Assembly: GCA_030636765.1 (NCBI GenBank)
Contig: DAOVWI010000038.1
Coordinates: 1-16,100 of the forward strand
Reading direction: 5' to 3'
DNA: 16,100 bases
DNA from: Gemmatimonadales bacterium
GTDB lineage: Bacteria > Gemmatimonadota > Gemmatimonadetes > Palauibacterales > Palauibacteraceae
Positions within the stretch are counted from its first letter, which is position 1, and each line of letters opens with the position of its first letter. The notes below the pieces were generated by a model that did not search any database, had not been told where the DNA came from, and saw only the letters and a list, made by a program, of their open reading frames with translations. The translations under genes were made by a program, and so were the position numbers. Of this stretch, positions 1 through 6,766 are shown in pieces.

Positions 1-284
1 GCCAGGTATTCCAGGCGTCCGTCTCGCCACTCCGCGTGATTGAGGGCGAGGAAGAGAGCTCCTCCGAGCTCGAAATCGAGTGCGGCCGCGGCTAGCGGGG
101 GAAGCAGCGTGGTAGCGCCAGCGCTCACTCCTACGATGGCCGTTCCACCCGAGACCGTGGCGCCGGGATCGGCGGAGCGGGTTTCGGAAGCGTCATCGCC
201 ACAACCGAAGGACAGCACGGCCAGAGCGAGCAAGATGCCGCTCCACCCCTGTCGGCGTGATCTGTGGGTGGTTGTCCAGCGCAC
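1..284 (-). CDS. Probable family-5 (peptide/nickel type) ABC transporter substrate-binding lipoprotein, 5' part only
   Basis: This is the start of a gene that runs off the left edge; 94 codons are visible. It begins at a GTG (282-284) preceded by a purine-rich GGGGAT about six bases upstream. The first 28 residues look like an export signal: several arginines (RSRRQGW), a hydrophobic stretch (ILLALAVLSFG) and Cys28, after which the chain turns acidic and polar. The lipobox is imperfect because Phe sits at -2. The mature part has a short linker and then a GG-T-IVGV strand, a T-LLPPLAAAALDFE segment and LFLALNHAEWRDGRLEYLA. This resembles the N-terminus of SBP_bac_5 proteins (strand, 'LNPLL', then 'FEGL...LAP.LA'). 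The family is inferred from pattern only, and too little is present to name a substrate. It is divergent from the TPR operon at 513. Confidence 0.55.
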   Translation of the reverse strand, partial: MRWTTTHRSRRQGWSGILLALAVLSFGCGDDASETRSADPGATVSGGTAIVGVSAGATTLLPPLAAAALDFELGGALFLALNHAEWRDGRLEYL

Positions 285-512
285 GGCGGATCCCCGAGTG
301 TTCGTGGCGGTCGGGCAAGAGCGTGCGCCAGAATGTACGTTGCAGCTCCCATAGGCGCGATCTACCTTGAGCCGCGCCGTCGATTGCGTGTCACTCACTT
401 CACACCTCCGGATGTCCGCGATGTGGCTTGGGACCAGAACGCTGCGTAGCGCGGCGGGCCGCGCCCCGACCGAGGCGAGTCGCGTCCCGACCGAGCCGGC
501 GCATAGCTGATC
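285..512. other. Divergent intergenic region between lipoprotein gene and TPR operon
   Basis: This 228-bp gap separates two genes that point away from each other, so promoters for both should lie here, but I cannot pick out a convincing -35/-10 pair on either strand. It contains an imperfect 15-bp direct repeat, CGCGYCCCGACCGAG, at 460-474 and 481-495 (21-bp period, one mismatch), just upstream of the TPR start. It also contains a loose GTGT...ACAC dyad at 388-405. The small reading frames that cross it have no recognisable protein character. Confidence 0.4.
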
Positions 513-947
513 ATGGCCTGGTGGAGGATCTGGGAGAGCGACCGTCCGTCCAGGGAAGCCAAGCCGGACTACTACGAGGAAGGCGTGCACCTGGCACGGA
601 AGGAGCGCTTTCATGATGCGCTCACATCCTTTCGGCTGGCGCTTAAGGAGCGGCCGGATGACGTCGCCTCGATCGAGCAGATGGCCGTCGTGTACACGCG
701 AATCGGGCTGCCGGAGGAGGCGATGAAGACATACCGGCGCGCGCTGGAGCTCCGGCCCGACAGCGCGTCGGCCCACTACGGGCTGGCGTTCATCACGCTG
801 ACTCGTGGAGATCGAGAGGAGGCGGCCGGGCATCTCGAGCTCTTCCTCGAGGCCGACAAGCCCGGCGGCGAGGAGGTCGAGCAACGCGTCGAGCACGCCC
901 GCAGCACGCTGGAGCGGCTCCGCGCCGAGGGGTTCGAAGAGGCGTAG
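513..947 (+). CDS. Small tetratricopeptide repeat (TPR) protein
   Basis: A 144-residue, probably cytoplasmic protein with no signal peptide. After a short Trp-rich N-terminus (MAWWRIWES) it holds about three TPR units, at residues 17-49, 50-83 and 84-117. These show the usual TPR spacing of small and large hydrophobics and the unit-ending pattern 'AL..RPD'. The tail (about 118-144) is a charged helix. TPR proteins are scaffolds, and no enzymatic residues are expected. It is the first gene of a four-gene run: its TAG stop (945-947) shares a base with the GTG start of the acyl-CoA synthetase, so the two are probably translationally coupled. No clear Shine-Dalgarno precedes the ATG at 513, but it is the only start that leaves the first TPR intact without adding low-complexity sequence. 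The partner is unknown. Confidence 0.85.
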   Translation: MAWWRIWESDRPSREAKPDYYEEGVHLARKERFHDALTSFRLALKERPDDVASIEQMAVVYTRIGLPEEAMKTYRRALELRPDSASAHYGLAFITLTRGDREEAAGHLELFLEADKPGGEEVEQRVEHARSTLERLRAEGFEEA

Positions 948-2830
948 TGGAGGCCTCCGGGTCGCGGGGGAGGGCCAGGCGCCAGGCGGGGTCGCCCACG
1001 GATCTTGCCCCCGGAACCCTTATCGACCTCTTCCTACGCCCCATCCGACGAACGCCCGAGTCGACGGCGTTCCTCCACCGACGGGACGACGGCACGTTGG
1101 AGCCGGTGACGTTCCGGGAGGTCGAGGAACTAGTGCGGGACATCGCTCTGGCCCTGCGCTCCTTCGGCCTGGAGCCGGGCGACCGTGTAGGCATCATCTC
1201 CCGGACACGCTACGAGTGGGCGCTGGCCGACTTCGCGATGGTGATGGCCGGCCTGGTGAGCGTTCCCGTCTACGATTCGCTCACGCACGACCAGATCGCC
1301 TACATCCTGGAGAACGCCGGCGCACGGGCTGTGATCGTCTCCGATGATGTACAACTCGGCAAGCTTATCGAGGCCGCGGGTGAGTTACCCGACCTGCGGC
1401 TTGTCATCGCCTTCGATCCTGTCCATCCCGTCGATGCCCAGCCCTTCGAGGTCGTGCCCTGGCAGCACCTGCCGGAGCGGGGCCGCGCGGCGACCGAACT
1501 GCAGGAAAGCTACGAGGCGGATGCGGGCGCGATCCGGCCCGACGACCTGGCCACGATCATTTACACGTCCGGCACGACGGGGCCGCCTAAGGGCGTCATG
1601 CTCTCGCACGACAACCTTTATAGTAACGCTGTCCTCGGCTTGCGGAGCCTTCAGCTCCGACCGGACGATTTGGTTCTCAGCTGGCTCCCGCTCTCGCACG
1701 TCTTCGAGCGGACCGCCGGCCACTTCTGCACCTGGTACGCAGGCGCGCCCGTGGCCTTCGCCGAGTCGGTGGAAACGGTCGCTCGGGACATGCAGGAGCT
1801 GAGGCCCACCTTCGTTGCCGGCGTTCCGCGGCTGTACGAAAAAGTCTACGAGGCAGCCGTGGCCGCGGCGGCAGCAGGCGGGGGCATCAAGGAGCGCATC
1901 TTCTGGTGGGCCACGGCCGTCGGCGAGCGAAGGATCGTGAAGGTTCTGGCTCACGAGTCGCCGGGCCTTTGGCTGGACGCTCAATATAGGATCGCCGACC
2001 GCCTCGTCTTCAGCAAGCTGCGGGCGCGCACGGGCGGACGCATCCGGTACTTCATCAGTGGTTCAGCCGCTCTTTCGCCGAAGATCGCCAAGTTCTTCTG
2101 GGCGGCCGGCCTACCGGTGCTGGAGGGATACGGGCTCACGGAGACCTCCCCTGCCATCTCCTTTAACCGTTTGAACGCCGTGAGGCTGGGGACGGTCGGC
2201 ACGCTGATCGACGGAGTGGAGGTTCGCATCGCCGACGACGGGGAGATCCTCTGCCGGAGTCCTGGCGTCATGCTCGGCTACTACCGGAACGAGGAGGCGA
2301 CCCGGGAGACGATCGACCCGGACGGATGGCTGCGCACGGGAGACATCGGGGAGCTGGATTTGGACGGCTATCTGCGGATCACGGATCGGAAGAAAGAGCT
2401 GATCGTCACTTCGTACGGGAAGAACATCGCGCCGCAGCCGGTCGAGGAGACGATCAAGAGCAGCCGGCTCGTGGATCAGATCGCACTGGTGGGCGACGGC
2501 CGGAAGTTCCTGGTCGCCCTGGTCGTCCCGAACTTCCACGTGCTGGAGGAGTGGGCCAGCGGGGCGGGCATCTCCGGAAGCCGCGGGGAGCTCGTGGCGC
2601 ACCCGGACGCGATCCGGATGATGGAGGACGAGATCGACCGGACCCTGGAGGCCTTCGCCGACTACGAGAAGCCGAAGAAGCTCCTGCTTTTGGGCGATGC
2701 GTTCACCGTGGAGGACGGCACGTTGACGCCCACGCTCAAGGTCAAGCGAAAGGTGGTTCTGACGCGATACGCGGATCGCATCGAGCGTACGTACCAGGAG
2801 GCGGAGAGGGCCTCCAGGGGGGGCGCGTGA
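947..2830 (+). CDS. Long-chain acyl-CoA synthetase (AMP-forming, FadD/FAA1 type)
   Basis: This 627-residue enzyme activates fatty acids: fatty acid + ATP + CoA gives acyl-CoA + AMP + PPi. The adenylate-forming signatures appear in order. They are the phosphate-binding loop YTSGTTGPPKGVMLSH (about residues 206-221), a 'SWLPLSHVFERT' segment (about 245-256) typical of eukaryote-like long-chain synthetases, the GYGLTETSP motif (about 394-402), the ribose-binding GDIGELDLDGYL (about 465-476) with the following ITDRKKELI hinge, and GKNIAP (about 491-496) close to the C-terminal domain. Length and motif style fit the bacterial FAA1-like class rather than short acetyl-CoA synthetases. The GTG start overlaps the upstream stop, with an AAGAGG (937-942) four bases before it. 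The stop overlaps the cutA start. Chain-length preference cannot be read from the sequence. Confidence 0.93.
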   Translation: MEASGSRGRARRQAGSPTDLAPGTLIDLFLRPIRRTPESTAFLHRRDDGTLEPVTFREVEELVRDIALALRSFGLEPGDRVGIISRTRYEWALADFAMVMAGLVSVPVYDSLTHDQIAYILENAGARAVIVSDDVQLGKLIEAAGELPDLRLVIAFDPVHPVDAQPFEVVPWQHLPERGRAATELQESYEADAGAIRPDDLATIIYTSGTTGPPKGVMLSHDNLYSNAVLGLRSLQLRPDDLVLSWLPLSHVFERTAGHFCTWYAGAPVAFAESVETVARDMQELRPTFVAGVPRLYEKVYEAAVAAAAAGGGIKERIFWWATAVGERRIVKVLAHESPGLWLDAQYRIADRLVFSKLRARTGGRIRYFISGSAALSPKIAKFFWAAGLPVLEGYGLTETSPAISFNRLNAVRLGTVGTLIDGVEVRIADDGEILCRSPGVMLGYYRNEEATRETIDPDGWLRTGDIGELDLDGYLRITDRKKELIVTSYGKNIAPQPVEETIKSSRLVDQIALVGDGRKFLVALVVPNFHVLEEWASGAGISGSRGELVAHPDAIRMMEDEIDRTLEAFADYEKPKKLLLLGDAFTVEDGTLTPTLKVKRKVVLTRYADRIERTYQEAERASRGGA

Positions 2831-3186
2831 GCCAGGAAGGCGGGCCGGTCGTGGTGGTGCTCACCACCGGCCCCGATCGGGAAACCCTGATGGAGATCGG
2901 GAGGAAGGTCGTCGAGGACCGCCTGGCCGCCTGCGTCAACATCCTGGACGGCGTTCTCTCCGTGTATCGGTGGCAGGGCCGGATCGAGGAGGAGCCGGAG
3001 GCCTTGGCGATCCTGAAGACGTCGGAGGCCCGGCTGAGCGAGCTCGAGGACGTCGTGCGAAAGCTCCACCCGTACTCCGAGCCCGAGTTCCTCGTGCTGC
3101 CGGTCTCTTCGGGATCGACCGGCTATCTGGCGTGGGTGATGGACTCGGTTTCCGAAGAACTCCCCAAGCAGGAGCGAGGGCGGTGA
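2827..3186 (+). CDS. cutA: CutA1 divalent-cation tolerance protein
   Basis: A 119-residue protein that fits the CutA1 family along its whole length. It has a first beta strand VVVVLTT, the LAACVNI segment (about residues 37-43), the 'SVYRWQGRIEEEPEALAILKT' core with the conserved Trp and Glu-rich turn, then LHPYSEPEFLVLPV and the C-terminal 'YLAW' helix. CutA1 proteins form very stable ferredoxin-like trimers. They were first linked to copper tolerance in E. coli, but their biochemical role is still unclear. The GTG start lies inside the end of the acyl-CoA synthetase gene (GTGA overlap) and is preceded by a run of seven G (2817-2823) that can act as ribosome-binding site. The TGA stop overlaps the ATG of the next TPR gene (TGATG). 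Such coupling suggests the four genes are made together, not that CutA acts on fatty acids. Confidence 0.93.
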   Translation: MSQEGGPVVVVLTTGPDRETLMEIGRKVVEDRLAACVNILDGVLSVYRWQGRIEEEPEALAILKTSEARLSELEDVVRKLHPYSEPEFLVLPVSSGSTGYLAWVMDSVSEELPKQERGR

Positions 3187-3887
3187 TGCCGAGCGAGGGC
3201 GGAAAGCCCGAAGAGCAGCCGACGGGCGAGGGCGGAGAGCCCGAAGAGGAGCCGCGCCCGGTTTCCCCTCGCAAACAGCAAGAACAGCTCTTCCAGGACG
3301 CCCGGCAGCTTGCCGAGGAGGGCAAGCTTCGCGAGGCTGCCCGCGCGTACGCCGAGCTCCTCGAGGTCAATCCTCGCCACCTCAAGGCCCGCAACAACCT
3401 GGGCTACGTGTACGACCGGCTCGGCGAGCCGGAGCTGGCGTTGAGGGAATACTTGGGAGCGGTGGAGCTGGACCCGGAGAACGTGCAGCTGCTCTCGAAC
3501 GTCGGTGCGGTGCTGGGGGAGCTCGGCCGGTACCGCGAAGCGGAAGATGAGCTCCGCCGTGCCCTCCGGCTGGATCCGGCCAGCGCGGATGTCCACCTCA
3601 ACCTCGGGCTGGTTCACTACCGGCGCGGCCTTTACCGCGAGGCGGCCGAGGCGTTCGGCAGGGCGGTGGAGCTCGACGAGGAGATCACGGCTGCCCACCT
3701 GTACCTCGGTGAATCCTGCAACCACCTGGGACGCTGGGAGGAGGCGCTGCAAGCGTTGCGGCGCGCGATCCACCTCCAGCCTGGAAACGCCCGCGCCTAC
3801 TACGTCATGGGGATCGTGTACGACCGGCTGCAGCACCCGGACCGCGCGGCCGACATGTACCGTCGGGCTCGGGAGGCGTCCAGCTGA
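3186..3887 (+). CDS. Multi-TPR protein with acidic low-complexity N-terminus
   Basis: A 233-residue protein made almost wholly of TPR units. I chose the ATG at 3186, which overlaps the cutA stop and has GGAG/GAGGG (3171-3180) five to twelve bases upstream. Extending the frame further upstream would only read through cutA in the wrong frame. Residues 1-30 are Glu/Pro/Gly-rich and contain a duplicated nine-residue block (EGGKPEEQP, then EGGEPEEEP). From about residue 33, six consecutive 34-residue TPRs follow, each ending near 'NP', 'DP' or 'QP' (ELLEVNPRH, GAVELDPEN, RALRLDPAS, RAVELDEEI, RAIHLQPGN, then a final partial unit). There is no signal peptide or membrane segment, so it is probably a cytoplasmic scaffold. 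It ends the operon and faces the DUF445 gene across a 70-bp gap. Confidence 0.9.
   Translation: MPSEGGKPEEQPTGEGGEPEEEPRPVSPRKQQEQLFQDARQLAEEGKLREAARAYAELLEVNPRHLKARNNLGYVYDRLGEPELALREYLGAVELDPENVQLLSNVGAVLGELGRYREAEDELRRALRLDPASADVHLNLGLVHYRRGLYREAAEAFGRAVELDEEITAAHLYLGESCNHLGRWEEALQALRRAIHLQPGNARAYYVMGIVYDRLQHPDRAADMYRRAREASS
3195..3254 (+). repeat. 33-bp-period tandem duplication within the TPR gene N-terminus
   Basis: Two 27-bp blocks, 3195-3221 and 3228-3254, differ at two positions and lie exactly 33 bp apart, so the reading frame is kept. They encode the two acidic blocks EGGKPEEQP and EGGEPEEEP. This looks like replication slippage in a disordered tail. Confidence 0.8.
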
Positions 3888-3895
3888 GCCTGCCG

Positions 3896-3955
3896 GCGTC
3901 GCGGAGAAACCGCTTGCGTTACCGAGAAACCGCCTGCGTCGCGGAGAAACTCCGG
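3896..3955 (+). repeat. Three 20-bp tandem repeats filling a convergent gap
   Basis: Three abutting 20-bp units, 3896-3915, 3916-3935 and 3936-3955, share the pattern gcgtcgcggagaaaccgctt with a few changes. The shared core is GAGAAAC preceded by GCGT. The array starts eight bases after the TPR stop and ends two bases before the DUF445 stop. Unit 1 can form a small hairpin GCGG-AGAAA-CCGC, but units 2 and 3 break one side of it and there is no T tract. A terminator role is therefore possible but weak. Confidence 0.8.
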
Positions 3956-3957
3956 CC

Positions 3958-5535
3958 TCAGCCCAGGACCAGGGTTACGCCCACGAGGATCGCGCCGATG
4001 ATGCCGCCCAGGACGTATCCGAGCCTCACGATAAGCTTCAGCTCGTGCTCCGTGACCGACCTCACCAGCTTCTCGAGCTGGGCGAGCGGAAAGTCGCGGA
4101 TCTTCTCTTCCACGCGCTCGGCGATCCGCACACGCGAGGCGATCTCCGGGATCTGACCCGTGATCCACCTCCAGACCGAGGGAGTCAGAGCGTCGGCCAG
4201 CCGCTGTGCGGCGTTCTCGCCGAGTAGTCTTCCCGGCCGGCCGATCGGGCGGGCCAGAGCCCAAGCCACCGTCGGCTCCTTCGCGGCGTCCAACAGGCGC
4301 TGTCCGGGCTCGGTTCGCAACGCAGCCACGATCCAGGCGCCGAGGCGACCCGCAGGCAGGAGACGCATGGCGTCGGCCCAGCTGCGCTCTCCCAGGCGGA
4401 TCAGGGTCTCCTCCGCTTGGTCGAGGAGGAAATCCCTCGCGGAGGCGTCGCGGGCCGTGCGGACGATCCACTCCGTCACGGCCTCGTGCACGTTTCTGAC
4501 CTGCGGGTCGCCCGGGTTTCCCAGCACGCGGGTGATCGGACGCCGCAGGAATTCCACGATCGCATCGTTGACGCCTCTCGCGATGGCGTCCTGCACCTCC
4601 GGCTCCCGGAGCAGCTCGCTCAGGCGGTCGGCTCCCTCCGCTTCGAGCGTGTCGATCACCCGCAGGACGGTCTCCTCCGTGATGATCAGCTTGGCGATCA
4701 CCCGTTGGTGGAAGCGCAGGTCGGACATGAAGCGGTCGAGCAGCTGCCGCACGAGCCTCTCCACACGAGCTCTGGCGTCCGGGTCCTCCAGGAGTCGCCC
4801 AAGCCGCTCCATCGCCAGCGGAAGGTAGTCCTGGGTCGCGTGCTCGACGGTTGTGACGAGGCGGGCCGGGATGATCTCCTCCAGCGTGCGGCCGGGCCGC
4901 AGGAGCTCTTCGGCCAAGCGGTCGACGTGTCGCTCGACCGTGCTCTCCAGGGCGGGCGAGTCGACCAGGTCGCCGAGCCACTCGCCGGCCCGCCGCCTCA
5001 GCGCGTGAACCGTCTCGGCATCGATGGTCTCCGAGAGCCGCTCATCCTCGAGCACTTCGGCGGCCGCCTCGATGAGCCGGTCGGACTCCTCCGCGAAGGT
5101 GGGCGAGTCAAGACCCTGGATCGCGCGCTCCACCAGCTCGTCGAAGACCTCTCCGAGCAGGCCCTCCACCTCTCCCAGCACGGATTCCGGAAGGAGCTCC
5201 GAGAGGGATGGGTGGTCCTCCTCGATGAGCTCTTCGAGGATCTCCCGGATTCTGGCTTCGAACGAGCTCTTCAGCTGGTCGTCCTGGAGCTCGGCCGCCA
5301 GATCCTCCGCGGTGAGGAGACGCGAGCCCACCGTGCGGCCTATCGTGCTTGCCAGGCGAGCCTGGTTCTTGGGAAGCGCGCCCTGCATCCAGGAGATCCT
5401 CCAGCGGAGCAGGCGTGGCGGCTCGTACGGGTGAAAGAGCATCCAGATGGCGATGCGGTTCGTGATCCCGCCGGCCAGAGCCCCGAAGAGGACGGTCACG
5501 ACCGCCCGGCCCCAGAACGGGTCGATTGGACTCAT
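3958..5535 (-). CDS. DUF445 family membrane protein
   Basis: A 525-residue protein of the DUF445 (YheB/YjiN-like) family, whose biochemical function is unknown. The N-terminus carries the family hallmark: a membrane segment AVVTVLFGALAGGITN followed by RIAIWMLFHPYEPP and then GALPKNQARLASTIG, matching the usual 'TNWLAIKMLFRP...IPK....LA..IG' pattern (about residues 9-70). The long middle (about 70-490) is Glu/Arg-rich amphipathic helix, likely extended or coiled-coil. The C-terminus ends in a second hydrophobic segment, IVRLGYVLGGIIGAILVGVTLVLG. I chose the ATG at 5535 because the longer frame adds about 41 residues of Ser/Arg-rich sequence overlapping the upstream gene. It follows that lipoprotein gene by 16 bp and is probably co-transcribed with it. 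The protein may span or tether to the membrane at both ends. Confidence 0.88.
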   Translation of the reverse strand: MSPIDPFWGRAVVTVLFGALAGGITNRIAIWMLFHPYEPPRLLRWRISWMQGALPKNQARLASTIGRTVGSRLLTAEDLAAELQDDQLKSSFEARIREILEELIEEDHPSLSELLPESVLGEVEGLLGEVFDELVERAIQGLDSPTFAEESDRLIEAAAEVLEDERLSETIDAETVHALRRRAGEWLGDLVDSPALESTVERHVDRLAEELLRPGRTLEEIIPARLVTTVEHATQDYLPLAMERLGRLLEDPDARARVERLVRQLLDRFMSDLRFHQRVIAKLIITEETVLRVIDTLEAEGADRLSELLREPEVQDAIARGVNDAIVEFLRRPITRVLGNPGDPQVRNVHEAVTEWIVRTARDASARDFLLDQAEETLIRLGERSWADAMRLLPAGRLGAWIVAALRTEPGQRLLDAAKEPTVAWALARPIGRPGRLLGENAAQRLADALTPSVWRWITGQIPEIASRVRIAERVEEKIRDFPLAQLEKLVRSVTEHELKLIVRLGYVLGGIIGAILVGVTLVLG

Positions 5536-5551
5536 TGGCCAGTCACCGCGG

Positions 5552-6508
5552 TCAGCCGCGGCTCTCGACGCCCAGGCCGGCCGCCGGTCGCCTTCGCCCG
5601 AGAATCTCCAGCTGGCCGGAGAGGGCGAATGGCTTCGGTCCCAGCCAGGAGTCGCCATCGTCGGGGAGATCTTCCAGCCGGAAACGTGCGGTTACGCCGG
5701 CCTCGGGAAGCTCCACCACCCAGCGGGCGAGCGCGGCGCTGACGTTCTCCGGCGGCGGCCGAACGCGGACATCCGTCCACTCGTTGCCGATCGAGCCCAC
5801 CCACGTCCAGGCGATCGCCGTCGAGTCGGGGTCGGCCGCGTCTCGCGCCACGAGCAGGCCGTTGCTCAGCGAGTCGACGAGGAGGAAGAGCTGCGTACGG
5901 GACACGGCCGCCGCCTCGCCGGCGTTGCGGACACGGGCCGAGCGGCGAAGCAGCAGAAGGCCGGCCTGCGCCGAGTCGCCCTGCTGAATGCGAGCGAGTA
6001 GCAGAGCCTCCCGCTGACCCGTCTCGCCGGTCCACTCCGCCACGAGGGTGCCCGGAGAGAGCCGGAACTCCATTAGAGTGTCACGATACACAAGGCCCGC
6101 CAGCTCCCCGCCGTCCGCCGCCAGGACCCTCCATGCTCCGCCCGGCAGGACGCGCCACGAGGCGCGCGGAACCGGGAGCCGGTCCCGCAGGCCCTCGAGC
6201 CGATGCCACGAGCCGTCGCTCTCAAACCAGCCGCCGTAGTCGCGCTCGAGCTCGCTCTCGGTCGTCTCGTTGACGAACCTCGCGTAGAGCCGAAGCGGTT
6301 CGGACGCGAAGCCGACGAAGGCGATCTCGGTCGCGTACTCCGCCGGGACGACAGAGATCTTCTCCGGCTCGGGCGGCGGCTCAGAGGGATCGCTCGTCGG
6401 CTGGGGTGCTTCCTCGGCACATGCGGCGCTGATCACCAGGACGGCGAGGGAAGGGACCCACTGGCGCCACAGCGCCCGCGGCTCGAGACGGGAAGCGGTC
6501 CGTGTCAT
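5552..6508 (-). CDS. Exported lipoprotein of unknown function
   Basis: A 318-residue protein that I do not recognise. Starting at the ATG at 6508 it has a positively charged N-terminus, a hydrophobic core (WVPSLAVLVISAA) and a lipobox-like ISAAC with Cys30, followed by an acidic, proline-rich linker (EEAPQPTSDPSEPPPEPEK, residues 31-49). This is typical of a lipid-anchored protein with a flexible tether. The rest is rich in beta-type sequence: Trp-containing segments such as 'RASWRVLPGGAWRVLAADGG', 'AWTWVGSIGNEWTDV' and a C-terminal 'WVVELPEAGVTARFRLEDL'. No transmembrane segment or catalytic motif is visible. A longer frame reaches 6580 but would add 24 residues and place the signal internally. 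It stands first in a two-gene minus-strand unit with the DUF445 gene, and an envelope role is inferred from that and the anchor. Confidence 0.8.
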   Translation of the reverse strand: MTRTASRLEPRALWRQWVPSLAVLVISAACAEEAPQPTSDPSEPPPEPEKISVVPAEYATEIAFVGFASEPLRLYARFVNETTESELERDYGGWFESDGSWHRLEGLRDRLPVPRASWRVLPGGAWRVLAADGGELAGLVYRDTLMEFRLSPGTLVAEWTGETGQREALLLARIQQGDSAQAGLLLLRRSARVRNAGEAAAVSRTQLFLLVDSLSNGLLVARDAADPDSTAIAWTWVGSIGNEWTDVRVRPPPENVSAALARWVVELPEAGVTARFRLEDLPDDGDSWLGPKPFALSGQLEILGRRRPAAGLGVESRG

Positions 6509-6568
6509 AACGTCTCGCGGTTCGGACGACCCGCGACCGGCGTGCGAGCGTCGGGATGCGGCCAGCGG

Positions 6569-6654
6569 CGCGCGGCCCAAGGACTACGCGCGGCCCAAGA
6601 TACGCGCGGCCCGAAGATACGCGCGGCCCAAGGACTACGCGCGGCCCAAAGATA
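6569..6654 (+). repeat. Five 16-18-bp tandem repeats in a divergent intergenic region
   Basis: Five abutting units all start CGCGCGGCCC and end in either GGACTA or (A)AGATA: 6569-6586 (18 bp), 6587-6602 (16), 6603-6619 (17), 6620-6637 (18) and 6638-6654 (17). A degenerate sixth begins at 6655. The long form recurs at units 1 and 4, suggesting a higher-order three-unit block. The array lies between the divergent lipoprotein and symporter genes. Its varying unit length excludes a conserved coding role. It could be a multi-site binding array or a slippage product. Confidence 0.85.
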
Positions 6655-6766
6655 CGCGCGGCTCCGGAAAGCCGCGAGCCGCGCCTGCAGGCGGTCTACC
6701 GCGGTGCCCGGGGCTCGCCTATGTTGGCGCCTCCAAGCGATCGAAACCCCACCCGTGAGCCGTGCC

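Noticed and set aside
131..352. A minus-strand open frame beginning MGAATYILAHA overlapping the left-edge gene
   Set aside because: It is out of frame with the lipoprotein signal and domain-like sequence at 1-284 and has Arg/Pro-rich composition typical of a shadow frame in GC-rich DNA.
5536..5658. A 41-residue N-terminal extension of the DUF445 protein
   Set aside because: The extra part is Ser/Arg-rich and overlaps the end of the upstream lipoprotein gene; the family starts close to the first membrane segment.
6203..6766. An N-terminal extension of the symporter frame of about 188 residues
   Set aside because: It overlaps the antisense lipoprotein gene and the repeat array, and the family starts right before the first membrane segment at about 6767.
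6509..6766. Possible CRISPR array at the 6569 repeats
   Set aside because: The units abut with no unique spacers and no cas genes are nearby, so it is a tandem repeat, not a CRISPR array.
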